In this document: positions 23,827 to 30,020 of the stretch, piece after piece
How the letters are laid out: each line of letters starts with the position of its first letter
Position numbering within the stretch: the first letter of the stretch is position 1
Source of the DNA: a virus
Direction: 5' to 3' (one strand)
IMG/VR virus record: IMGVR_UViG_3300012930_000022
Location: 1-33,958 of that record
DNA length: 33,958 bases
Program-made: the position numbers and the translations under genes
The notes under the pieces: generated by a model
Databases searched by the model: none
What the model was told of the DNA's origin: nothing
What the model saw: the letters and a program-made list of their open reading frames with translations, nothing else

Positions 23827-25083
23827 TTAGGCGTTGGTGTTCAACTGCACAACGGATTCTGCAAGCAGGATGCGCTGGTCAACGCGGCGGTAGCCGAGGA
23901 TCACGGTCTGGCCGTTGAGGGCCGCAACCTGGTCGAGCACCTTGATGCGGATGTTGCTGTCGCCACGGTCGCCGATTACAGCGTATGACTTGAAGTCACC
24001 GAACATCCAGGTGCCGTTCACGGCCGGGGACGCCACGAAAACGGGCATCTCGGCGCTGAACGCAACAGGGTAGCCAAACAGGCGTGCCGCGCCGCTCGGG
24101 TCGAACGTAACGAACGTCTGGAATTGGCTTGCAGCGATCTGTTTCTTGAGCAAGCGGTTGAACTCCTGGCGGTTGACCAGCCACGATGCGTTGCTGTAAT
24201 ACGCCTTGTTCAGCGTGCTTACAGTGTCAAGCAGCGGGTTGATGCCGAGTGTTGCCGCGCCGGCCGTAACGTCAGGGCCAGCAGCAGTTGTGCCGTTGCC
24301 CAGATAGCCCTGGGGCTGGTTGGTGCCGGAACCGCCGATGAAATAAAATTCTTCCTTGGCGCGGATTGCACGCTGCAAGTCGGCTGGGATGAATTGCGAA
24401 GCCGCCTTAACGTCTTCAAGCAATTCCCATGATGCAGTGACTTTGCCACCAATCACGTAGCTGGCGAGCTTCGTGGTTGCGAAGGTCGGGTCAGTTTCGG
24501 CGAATGCGTTCGTGCCGCTGGAGTTAGATTCTGCCTTCAGCGCGGCCCCGGTCTTGACGGCCTGATAAGGCAAATTGATGTCCATGTCCGTAGTGACAAC
24601 GGTCGAGAGCGAACGGGCAGTCGTTTCCTCGATCTGAAGGTTCGGAATGGACGGGTCGGTGCGGATCGGCACGAGTGCGCCGCCAGCGGCGGTGGAACCG
24701 GCCTCGCCGAGGGCCGCGTTCGCGAACATGAAACGGTCAAAGGCGCTCTTGTCTTTCAAAGAAGCGTAGAACTGCTTCACGTAGCCGTCGTTTACATCGA
24801 GCGTGGTTGACTCGCGGTATCCGCCCATCGCCCAAAACTTTGCGTTGGTGCTGTTGGAGATGACCGCAGTTTCGTTAGGTGCGCCGACTTCGGCTTTGCC
24901 CTTCTCGATGTCCGCTACGCGCTTGAGCGTGATGTTGAGCACGTCCAGTTCCTTCGTGAAATTGTCGAACTGGGCATTTTCCGAATCGGTAAGCTGAATC
25001 TTGGCTTCGTGGGCCTTCTTCAACATCACTTCCTGTGCGTTGAGAATCTCCTGCTTACGGGTGTTTAAAATTTTCTTGTCCAT
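23827..25083 (-). CDS. Major capsid protein, HK97 fold
   Basis: 418 residues. The first 60 or so are a charged coiled coil (EILNAQEVMLKKAHEAK), like the HK97 delta/scaffold region cut off by the protease. The shell domain follows with GALVPIRTDPSI, the family strand ASWELLEDVKAASQFI, helix IRAKEEFYFIGGSGTNQP and the C-terminal YRVDQRILLAESVVQL. It forms the head shell. It is located between the small and large terminase genes, not after portal and protease, and is flanked by junction copies F and E plus its own terminator. Confidence 0.95.
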   Translation of the reverse strand: MDKKILNTRKQEILNAQEVMLKKAHEAKIQLTDSENAQFDNFTKELDVLNITLKRVADIEKGKAEVGAPNETAVISNSTNAKFWAMGGYRESTTLDVNDGYVKQFYASLKDKSAFDRFMFANAALGEAGSTAAGGALVPIRTDPSIPNLQIEETTARSLSTVVTTDMDINLPYQAVKTGAALKAESNSSGTNAFAETDPTFATTKLASYVIGGKVTASWELLEDVKAASQFIPADLQRAIRAKEEFYFIGGSGTNQPQGYLGNGTTAAGPDVTAGAATLGINPLLDTVSTLNKAYYSNASWLVNRQEFNRLLKKQIAASQFQTFVTFDPSGAARLFGYPVAFSAEMPVFVASPAVNGTWMFGDFKSYAVIGDRGDSNIRIKVLDQVAALNGQTVILGYRRVDQRILLAESVVQLNTNA

Positions 25084-25118
25084 GACTGTAGTTAGTCCTG
25101 CGTTGAATGTTGCCCACA

Positions 25119-25136
25119 GCGCTTCGATGGAAGCGC
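25119..25136 (-). promoter_or_regulatory. 5'-leader hairpin before the capsid gene
   Basis: A perfect 7-bp inverted repeat GCGCTTC / GAAGCGC with loop CATC, 36 bases before the capsid ATG, in a spacer (25084-25187) with no gene. The likely role is mRNA stability or translation control. Confidence 0.45.
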
Positions 25137-25187
25137 GACTGGCACGCGGCTCTTGTGCGGGCTCGATGGAGCAACACGGGGGAGCGT

Positions 25188-25214
25188 CTAACTAAAGTCT
25201 GGAAAGTTGTAATT
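25188..25214 (-). repeat. Late-cassette junction element, copy F
   Basis: The - strand reads GAATTACAACTTTCCAGAC then TTTAGTTAG, about 20 bases after the small terminase stop and 104 bases before the capsid start. Confidence 0.65.
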
Positions 25215-25234
25215 CGGGATTGGCAGGGGCCGTA

Positions 25235-25651
25235 TTACTGGATTTTTCGTGACAGGAACTGGCTCAGCTTGTTTTCAGGGGCCTTCTCAGCCTGCACCCG
25301 GCTGCGGTCCGCTGGCGTCATCGCGAAGCGCGACCACAGCGACACCAGCAGGGTCTTCTCCGCAGCCGTCATGAGCGTTTCTTCCTTCGTGTGGTCTTCA
25401 GCCCGCATACGCACAGTCAGCCTGACCATCAGCTCGAAGGCATCGCGGTCTGACGCGAATACCACGCCAGGCAGCATCCGCTTGCCGATTTCTTTCCAGG
25501 CCTTCTTCTGGTCCTTGGTCAGGCGCGGCGGCGGCGAACCAAGCGATTCCGCATCAGCGGTCGTCGGCTCAGCCAGGCGCTCGCGCTGGGGGTTCGCGAG
25601 GAATGCGCCCTTCGCCTCAAGAATCGCTGTTGGTACTTTATTTCTGGCCAT
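25235..25651 (-). CDS. terS: Terminase small subunit, P27 family
   Basis: 138 residues of the P27-type family: KVPTAILEAKGAFLANPQR, a GSPPPRLTKDQKKAW segment, W.EI and DRDAFELMVRL. It recognises phage DNA ends and loads the large subunit. First gene of the late region after the HNH gene, as in HK97-type phages. Copy G of the junction element lies three bases before the ATG; only a weak GAG-type ribosome-binding site is seen. Confidence 0.88.
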   Translation of the reverse strand: MARNKVPTAILEAKGAFLANPQRERLAEPTTADAESLGSPPPRLTKDQKKAWKEIGKRMLPGVVFASDRDAFELMVRLTVRMRAEDHTKEETLMTAAEKTLLVSLWSRFAMTPADRSRVQAEKAPENKLSQFLSRKIQ

Positions 25652-25653
25652 CG

Positions 25654-25682
25654 CTCAATTAACGTCTGAAAATTCCAAACTA
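25654..25682 (-). repeat. Late-cassette junction element, copy G
   Basis: The - strand reads AGTTTGGAATTTTCAGACG then TTAATTGAG, just before the small terminase start. It is the most diverged copy in the core (AATTTTCAG instead of ACTTTYCAG). Confidence 0.6.
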
Positions 25683-25820
25683 AAATAGTGTTGTTGTGTG
25701 TCAAAACGGCCGTCGCCGGGACTTGACAACAAAGGGTTTAGAGAATCGACCCACCCACGGGTGCTCGACCACACGGCATGGGTGACCACCGCCCCCCACG
25801 GGTTGATTCATTCGCCGCTT
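25683..25820. other. Candidate packaging (cos/pac) and late-promoter region
   Basis: A non-coding stretch between the HNH and small terminase genes, where HK97-type phages carry cos. CCCACGGGT occurs twice (25754-25762 and 25795-25803), and the first is part of the palindrome ACCC-AC-GGGT. On the - strand TTGACA stands near 25700, but no clear -10 follows at standard spacing. The packaging role is inferred from position. Confidence 0.35.
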
Positions 25821-26231
25821 TCATTCCGATGTGCCTGCCTTGCTTGGCGTGGCGAAGCCTGTGGTCGTTGCTGTCTTGATGTCATGGCATTGCTTGCACA
25901 GCCCACGGCAGCGCGTCGGATCATAGAAAGCATCGACGCCGAAGCGTGCGACTATCTCACGCGCTTCAAGCGGATGATGGTCGATCACCTTGGTCGCCCT
26001 GTGGCCGCACTCAACGCACAGCGGGTCACGCCTGGTGACGATCAGCTTGGTGCCCTTGAGCCAACGACGCTTCTTGTACAGCAGACGAATTGGATCGTTC
26101 GCACGATAGCGGTCATACAACAGCCTGTAGTCGGCAGCGTTATTCTTGCTCTGGTGGTTGGCGCAATACTTGGTGCCGTTGATCGCCTTGTTTGTGCAGT
26201 CCAAGCAAAGGCGTGATGTGCTGCTTGGCAT
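25821..26231 (-). CDS. HNH endonuclease next to the small terminase
   Basis: 136 residues. An N-terminal CLDC and YCANH zinc pair is followed by the HNH core: CVECG, IDHHPLEAR, then CRGLCKQCHDIKT, with all four Cys ligands and the catalytic His present. HNH proteins encoded beside terminase in HK97-like phages take part in terminase cutting and DNA packaging, which is the most likely role. Coupled to the upstream HAD-like gene by TAATG. Confidence 0.88.
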   Translation of the reverse strand: MPSSTSRLCLDCTNKAINGTKYCANHQSKNNAADYRLLYDRYRANDPIRLLYKKRRWLKGTKLIVTRRDPLCVECGHRATKVIDHHPLEAREIVARFGVDAFYDPTRCRGLCKQCHDIKTATTTGFATPSKAGTSE

Positions 26232-27349
26232 TACAGAACCACCTCGTGCGGCAATGGGCCGGACCTCAGCAGTTCGTATGTTGCCTTGCAGTCAGCGAGA
26301 TGGTCGGCCCACAAGCAAGCTGTGCGGGGGTCTTCCATGTGGCGCAATGCCCAGTCGAGCGAGTAGGCCGGTTCAGCGAGGCGGTCGCGTGCTGCGATGC
26401 CAGAGATTCTGAAGAACGCATTCAGCATCGCGTTGATTTCAGGTTTCACGGCGGCATTCAAAGCGCCGATGTCTTCCACGTCATTCACAGTGCTGTGCGG
26501 TGCTGGGTTGCTCGTTTCACGAATTCCGCCAGCGACCAGAAATGGGACAACGTTCGTGTGGCTGGCCACCAGCAGTGGCGATCCGCCGAACTTGTCAGTG
26601 AAGTATTTGAGGCTGTTTCCGCTGCCGTTCATGTCCACGATCAGTGTTTTGCTGCCGATCAAGTTGCGTGCGTACTTGGCATAGCTATCGCTTGGTCGAT
26701 AGCGTGTCAGGCGGGAGCTGTAGAAGTAGCGGATGTCTCGCTCGGGGAACAGAAGCTGCATCAACTGGTTGAGTAAATGGCAATCACGGGAGCATAGAAG
26801 CAGCCGTGTGTAGCCGCCGTCGATCATTCGCTTATGGAGAACGTGGGCGGCCTTGAGCAGGAACGGGAAGTTGCGCTCAATCTGGTGGAGTTGCAAGCCG
26901 CGAAGCGTAGGATCGTCGTTCCATGTGGCCATGCGTGCTTCACGCATGACGTTCGCCAGCGCAATGTCGCCTTGGTTGATGAACTCACGCTCTGTCGGCG
27001 TGTATTCATGCTGCTCTACCTGTGTGGTCTGGATTCCATGCTCGCGTGGCGTCACCACATCGCAGTGCACATTGTCGCCAGTGTGGCGGGTTGGTTTATC
27101 TGGCAGTGACAGCCACACGGAGCCGTCAGTCTTGCCGCTATCGGTAACGACCACCTGGTTGGCAAGGCCGCAGACTTCACGCACGATGCGGGTTGCTTTT
27201 TCCGGGTCGTAATACTCGCTGACGATGATGTCATCCGGCCGCACCTTGACGACGTTCTCTGCAATGGGGTAATGCTCCTCGATTGGAGCTTCCCCGGCGT
27301 TGCCATTTCGCGCATGGCACAACGTTCTAAATAAATCCCAGCTATCCAC
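26231..27349 (-). CDS. HAD-like protein with altered active site and a second alpha/beta domain
   Basis: 372 residues from GTG 27349, chosen for its AGAGGG ribosome-binding site and because HAD motif I begins at once; the frame further upstream runs inside the next gene. Residues 1-100 show HAD motifs: motif I WDLFRTL keeps the nucleophile D5 but has R8 where the second Asp is expected; K73 in SGKTDG; motif IV HTGDNVHCD. The second half (LLLCSRDCHLLNQL, YFYSSRLTRYRPS, TLIVDMNGSGNSL) resembles the partner domain of HAD proteins found in surface-glycan loci. Substrate unknown; possibly binding or pseudo-enzymatic. Not a standard phage gene. Confidence 0.72.
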   Translation of the reverse strand: MDSWDLFRTLCHARNGNAGEAPIEEHYPIAENVVKVRPDDIIVSEYYDPEKATRIVREVCGLANQVVVTDSGKTDGSVWLSLPDKPTRHTGDNVHCDVVTPREHGIQTTQVEQHEYTPTEREFINQGDIALANVMREARMATWNDDPTLRGLQLHQIERNFPFLLKAAHVLHKRMIDGGYTRLLLCSRDCHLLNQLMQLLFPERDIRYFYSSRLTRYRPSDSYAKYARNLIGSKTLIVDMNGSGNSLKYFTDKFGGSPLLVASHTNVVPFLVAGGIRETSNPAPHSTVNDVEDIGALNAAVKPEINAMLNAFFRISGIAARDRLAEPAYSLDWALRHMEDPRTACLWADHLADCKATYELLRSGPLPHEVVL

Positions 27350-27397
27350 TTGCAGGCCCTCTGTATAAGTACCCGGTAGTGGCAATTCTGGGGAAGT

Positions 27398-27434
27398 AGC
27401 CGCTTTGTCAACTTTTTTCAGCCGGATTGTCAAC
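27398..27434 (-). promoter_or_regulatory. Two direct repeats 22 bp apart, candidate operator/promoter
   Basis: AGCCGNNTTGTCAAC occurs at 27398-27412 and 27420-27434 (+ strand), that is GTTGACAANNCGGCT on the - strand. The spacing is close to two helical turns, upstream of the HAD-like gene, and each unit contains TTGACA. Confidence 0.5.
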
Positions 27435-27918
27435 CCTGGTGCTCGGGCAAGCCCCTCACCATGGCCAGCCTTCCGCTGCGGTTCCTGGCTTTGAGCTTCG
27501 AGCCATCGGGGGCTGTGAGGTTCACGATCCAGCCAGCGCGTTCCATCCGGGCAAAGGCGCTGGAGCCCGATGACCGCTGCATGAGCCCGATCCCGTCGAG
27601 TATTTGCTCCTCCGTCCCTGGCCCGTTGGTCTTGAGCCAAGCCATGATTTCATTCCACAGCCCGGCTTCGTCCTTGAGTGCGGCCGCTTCATGGGAAGTC
27701 TCAGGGTCCGCCTTCCTTGCCACGGGCTGCTGCACGGGCAGCTTGGGTTCAATAGGCTCGGCGTCCAGGAACTCGGCGAGGCTGGGCTTCCGCCAATGGC
27801 TGCGCTTTGCCTGACAGCAGGCGTCGCATATCCCCAGGAACTCCCGGTGCCGTTCGCAATGGGGCTTGCTGGCTGTGGCCGGCACGCCGGTTGCTTGGGT
27901 GAATCCCTGTTGGTTCAT
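27430..27918 (-). CDS. Zinc-finger / winged-helix early protein
   Basis: 162 residues from ATG 27918, which has a strong AGGAGGGG ribosome-binding site. N-terminal Cys/His cluster (HCERHREFLGICDACCQAK) suggests a zinc finger. After ADPETSHEAAAL, a signature I know from phage accessory proteins, a winged helix covers about 100-160 (TEEQILDGIGL, AFARMERAGWIVN, GRLAMV). Likely DNA-binding, working with the replication gene just upstream. Confidence 0.75.
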   Translation of the reverse strand: MNQQGFTQATGVPATASKPHCERHREFLGICDACCQAKRSHWRKPSLAEFLDAEPIEPKLPVQQPVARKADPETSHEAAALKDEAGLWNEIMAWLKTNGPGTEEQILDGIGLMQRSSGSSAFARMERAGWIVNLTAPDGSKLKARNRSGRLAMVRGLPEHQG

Positions 27919-27958
27919 TTTTACGGCCCCTCCTGAGGGCTTGTTGCTGTGCCCCGGC

Positions 27959-28630
27959 TCAGTATTCTGGCGCAGGGAACTCTTGCCGCTTGCCATCGTG
28001 TTCTTTGAGCCAGCTTGCCCTGAGGGCGCTGGTCCAGGGCGGGAGGTCGAAATCCTCCGGCCATGGGGTGCCATCCGGGGCTCTGCGCGGCCGGGTTTTG
28101 GTTTTGGTGCGGGTGTTGGTTTTGGTTTTCAGGTTTTGGCTTTCGCTTTTGCCATCGCCTGCCCCAACGCAAGAGGCAGAGGTGGAAGGTGAAAAAGAAG
28201 GAGAACCAGAAGAAGAACCAGAAGAAGAACAAGAAACCTTGGGTTCAAATTTTGGGGGGATCAAAAATTGAACCCCCTGCGGTTCATCAGTAATTGTGGG
28301 AATTTCAACTGGTTCAATTTTTGAACCCTTCGTCGGGTCGTCCACCCTCACCACCGGGACGTTGTGGCTTCCGGGAGTGGCGCAAGCGTAGCGGTCAGAC
28401 GCCTTCGCGCCGGTCTCGACCAGCCAGCCGCCGGCCTTCAGGTAGCGCTGCCAGTGGATGAGCGTGTTCTTGCTCATGCCGGTGATCGCCCTGAGCGTGC
28501 CTTGCGACGGCCACGCCTCCTGCCATTCGCTCTCGTTCATGTAATAGGTCAGCCAGAGCTTCAGCGCGTTGGGCGGCAGACCCAGGACCGCCTTGCGGTT
28601 GCAGTCGAGGATCTTGAGGCGGTCGGCCAT
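27959..28630 (-). CDS. Replication initiator-like winged-helix protein containing iteron-like repeats
   Basis: 223 residues from ATG 28630 (TAATG with the upstream stop). Residues 17-75 form a winged-helix domain (LPPNALKLWLTYYMN, SQGTLRAITGMSKNTLIHW, YLKAGGWLVETG) of the kind found in lambda O / DnaD-type phage initiators. The middle is low-complexity (SSSGSSSGSPSFSPS; KTKTNTRTKTKTR) and the C-terminal 35 residues are conserved-looking (WPEDFDLPPW). The gene carries five GGTTCAA-type repeats, an arrangement typical of initiators that bind an origin inside their own gene. Confidence 0.72.
   Translation of the reverse strand: MADRLKILDCNRKAVLGLPPNALKLWLTYYMNESEWQEAWPSQGTLRAITGMSKNTLIHWQRYLKAGGWLVETGAKASDRYACATPGSHNVPVVRVDDPTKGSKIEPVEIPTITDEPQGVQFLIPPKFEPKVSCSSSGSSSGSPSFSPSTSASCVGAGDGKSESQNLKTKTNTRTKTKTRPRRAPDGTPWPEDFDLPPWTSALRASWLKEHDGKRQEFPAPEY
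28241..28327. other. Candidate replication origin: iteron-like GGTTCAA repeats
   Basis: GGTTCAA or its complement occurs at 28242-28248, 28268-28274 (inverted), 28281-28287 (one mismatch), 28311-28317 and 28321-28327 (inverted). Three copies extend to GGTTCAAWTTTT. Pairs 1/2 and 4/5 form inverted repeats. A purine-rich run (GAAGAAGAACC type) flanks the array at 28196-28238. Confidence 0.5.
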
Positions 28631-28977
28631 TACTGCTGCTCCGCCTGTTTCTTCTTCATTATCCCGGACGCATACTGGACCAGGTCCACAAGGCCCTTGG
28701 TGTGGGCCGCTGTTTCTTCCGCAGTCGGATCGCGGTCCGCCGCGATCTTCCCAAGCTCCTGGCCGTGCCTGTTCACCCACGCCGCCAAGGCCATGATGGA
28801 ATCGGCGACGATGTCGAAGCCATGGCGGTCCAGCCAGATAAAGAACTGCTGGTCGCCAGGGGCTGGGTAGCCAAAGATCGACCCCCACAGCTCGCGGAGC
28901 GCCGCCGCGTTTTCCTTGGATTCCCGGATGCGGGCCATCAGCAGGGCGGCTTTTGCGGAACCCCCGTTATTCGGCAT
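28630..28977 (-). CDS. Small helical early protein, function unknown
   Basis: 115 residues, mostly alpha-helical, with AAALRELWGSIFGYPAPGDQQFFIWLDRHG and a C-terminal KGLVDLVQYASGIMKKKQ (quoted here in parts of under 20: FGYPAPGDQQFFIWL and VDLVQYASGIMKK). It lies between the HTH gene and the initiator gene, overlapping both. From position it may aid replication, for example helicase loading, but no motif supports that. Confidence 0.7.
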   Translation of the reverse strand: MPNNGGSAKAALLMARIRESKENAAALRELWGSIFGYPAPGDQQFFIWLDRHGFDIVADSIMALAAWVNRHGQELGKIAADRDPTAEETAAHTKGLVDLVQYASGIMKKKQAEQQ

Positions 28978-29173
28978 CGCGCTTCCTTCCGTTCTTTAGG
29001 GTGACGCCGGACTTTTTCACTACATATTGCAGTTGGGGCAGGCTGAGCCCAAACAGCGGGGCCAGCTTTTTCAGGGGCACGTCAGGGTTGCCGAGCACTT
29101 GGTCGGTTACCCGCTTGTCAATGGCCGCGACGGCCGCTTCTTTTTCTTTCCAATAGTCAAACAATGGTCCCAC
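28967..29173 (-). CDS. Small HTH protein, first gene of the leftward early operon
   Basis: 68 residues from GTG 29173 with AAAGGAG six bases upstream. A helix-turn-helix is visible at about 34-55 (LKKLAPLFGLSLPQLQYVV), with a basic C-terminus (NGRKRDAE). As the first gene after the divergent control region it may be a Cro-like or excisionase-like regulator, but it lacks the full fold of known Cro proteins. It overlaps the next gene by 11 bases. Confidence 0.7.
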   Translation of the reverse strand: MGPLFDYWKEKEAAVAAIDKRVTDQVLGNPDVPLKKLAPLFGLSLPQLQYVVKKSGVTLKNGRKRDAE

Positions 29174-29344
29174 AGCAGCTCCTTTTTAAGGGGTCCGGTT
29201 TTCCCGCCCCACACTTAGTACTGCGTAGCAAAAACTTTTCTAAGTTATCGAGAACGAAAATTTGTTGAGTTTTGACGATTGGAACTTTTGGCTTCCGACA
29301 ACGCCCGAAGATTCCCAATTCCTGGTCCTTATATAGGGGCATAT
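29174..29344. promoter_or_regulatory. Divergent early control region
   Basis: AT-rich non-coding 171 bases between the leftward HTH gene and the rightward small-gene operon. It contains ACTTAG (29213-29218) and its complement CTAAGT (29240-29245), a possible operator, and a TATATA box (29333-29338) shortly before the rightward start. No complete -35/-10 pair is convincing on either strand. Confidence 0.5.
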
Positions 29345-29518
29345 ATGCCAGCAAAGAAAAAAGCGGCGGCCAAAAAACCAGCAGTGAAGAAAAGCCCGAC
29401 CTGGGCGGTCAGGGAATTGAAAGCCGTGCAGGAACTGTACGACCACGGCCGTTGCACGCCGGAGCTGAGGGACAAGCTGCAAGAGGAGATTTGGAAGGCG
29501 CTGGAAGATGGGCGATAA
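29345..29518 (+). CDS. Basic 57-residue protein with Lys/Ala-rich tail
   Basis: Starts at ATG 29345 (AGGGG six bases before). The N-terminus is histone H1-like (PAKKKAAAKKPAVKKSP), followed by a small helical region (VRELKAVQELYDHG, PELRDKLQEEIW). Probably binds nucleic acid. An in-frame ATG at 29279 would add 22 unlikely residues from the control region. First gene of the rightward early operon. Confidence 0.65.
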   Translation: MPAKKKAAAKKPAVKKSPTWAVRELKAVQELYDHGRCTPELRDKLQEEIWKALEDGR

Positions 29519-29633
29519 AGACCGGCTGTGGTTTGCTTTCTCCCGCTATTACATCGCCAAGGTCAGGCTGGCCGCCGCGGCCTTGCGCCGCAAGCGACAA
29601 CCTAATGAATCTGCCGACTTTCCGTATCAATAA
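29508..29633 (+). CDS. 41-residue basic protein, overlapping start
   Basis: Starts at an ATG inside the end of the previous gene and ends directly before the ribosome-binding site of the next. Arg/Ala-rich (YYIAKVRLAAAALRRKRQ). Supported by its packing and a GGAAGG upstream, but too short for firm assignment. Confidence 0.45.
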   Translation: MGDKDRLWFAFSRYYIAKVRLAAAALRRKRQPNESADFPYQ

Positions 29634-29649
29634 GGAGAGGTGAAATTTT

Positions 29650-29796
29650 ATGGTGTTGGAAATCGTAGTGGTAGCGGCAGCATTTGCCGGTGGCTTCGGC
29701 TGCGGCCGTGTCAAGAACAGGGCGAAGCTGGCAGCCGTGCAGGCTGAAGCGGACAAGCTCAAGGCCAGCGCCGAAGCGGCATTGAAAAAGCTGTAA
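29650..29796 (+). CDS. 48-residue membrane-anchored coiled-coil protein
   Basis: Preceded by a strong AAGGAGAGG. One N-terminal transmembrane segment (LEIVVVAAAFAGGFGCG) is followed by a charged helix (KLAAVQAEADKLKASAEAA), so a single-span protein with a cytoplasmic or periplasmic coil. Like the 222-residue protein downstream it pairs a membrane anchor with a coil. Function unknown. Confidence 0.65.
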   Translation: MVLEIVVVAAAFAGGFGCGRVKNRAKLAAVQAEADKLKASAEAALKKL

Positions 29797-29802
29797 CAAG
29801 AT

Positions 29803-29903
29803 TCGCGGACGGGGCTATCCGCAAGGACGCCTGGGGGCCACGCGGGTTACTACCGCCGAAAGGCGGCACACTGGCTACATGGGCTCGACTGTCAGGTCCG
29901 CGA
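29803..29903 (+). ncRNA. Candidate structured RNA, closed by an 8-bp helix
   Basis: TCGCGGAC (29803-29810) is the exact complement of GTCCGCGA (29896-29903). Inside are a TCC-GCAA-GGA hairpin (29818-29827), extendable by GGC/GCC, and CCGCC-GAAA-GGCGG (29853-29866) enclosed by a possible GCCA/TGGC helix. GNRA loops and a long closing helix in a 224-base gene-free stretch suggest a riboswitch-like leader, ribozyme or small RNA. No known family is confidently matched. Confidence 0.5.
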
Positions 29904-30020
29904 CCAAACTTCAGGGTCAGAACCTTGAAACGCGGCGTCCTGGGCGAAGAAATAAGGTTGGCGGCCGCCGCAAAGCTGGGAGCAGCCCAGGAAACCTCCC
30001 GGCAATTTTTAAAAGGAACC

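Noticed and set aside
27405-27432. A + strand stretch (GTCAACTTTTTTCAGCCG) resembling the late-cassette element
   Set aside because: It is in the opposite orientation and lies in the early region. Its likeness is explained by the two direct repeats found there, so it is not counted as a copy.
27350-27640. Upstream extension of the HAD-like frame
   Set aside because: It runs through the 27430-27918 gene in another frame, has unnatural composition (Arg/Pro-rich), and the GTG at 27349 has a ribosome-binding site.
28196-28238. GAAGAAGAACC-type run as a CRISPR or tandem repeat array
   Set aside because: It is low-complexity coding sequence for the Ser-rich segment of the initiator-like protein; there are no spacers. 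No CRISPR array was seen anywhere in the window.
29811-29890. Likeness of the candidate RNA to a c-di-GMP-I riboswitch
   Set aside because: Only short pieces agree (GGC, ACGC, GCCACG). The conserved second-helix GGUAGC pattern and the loop lengths do not fit.
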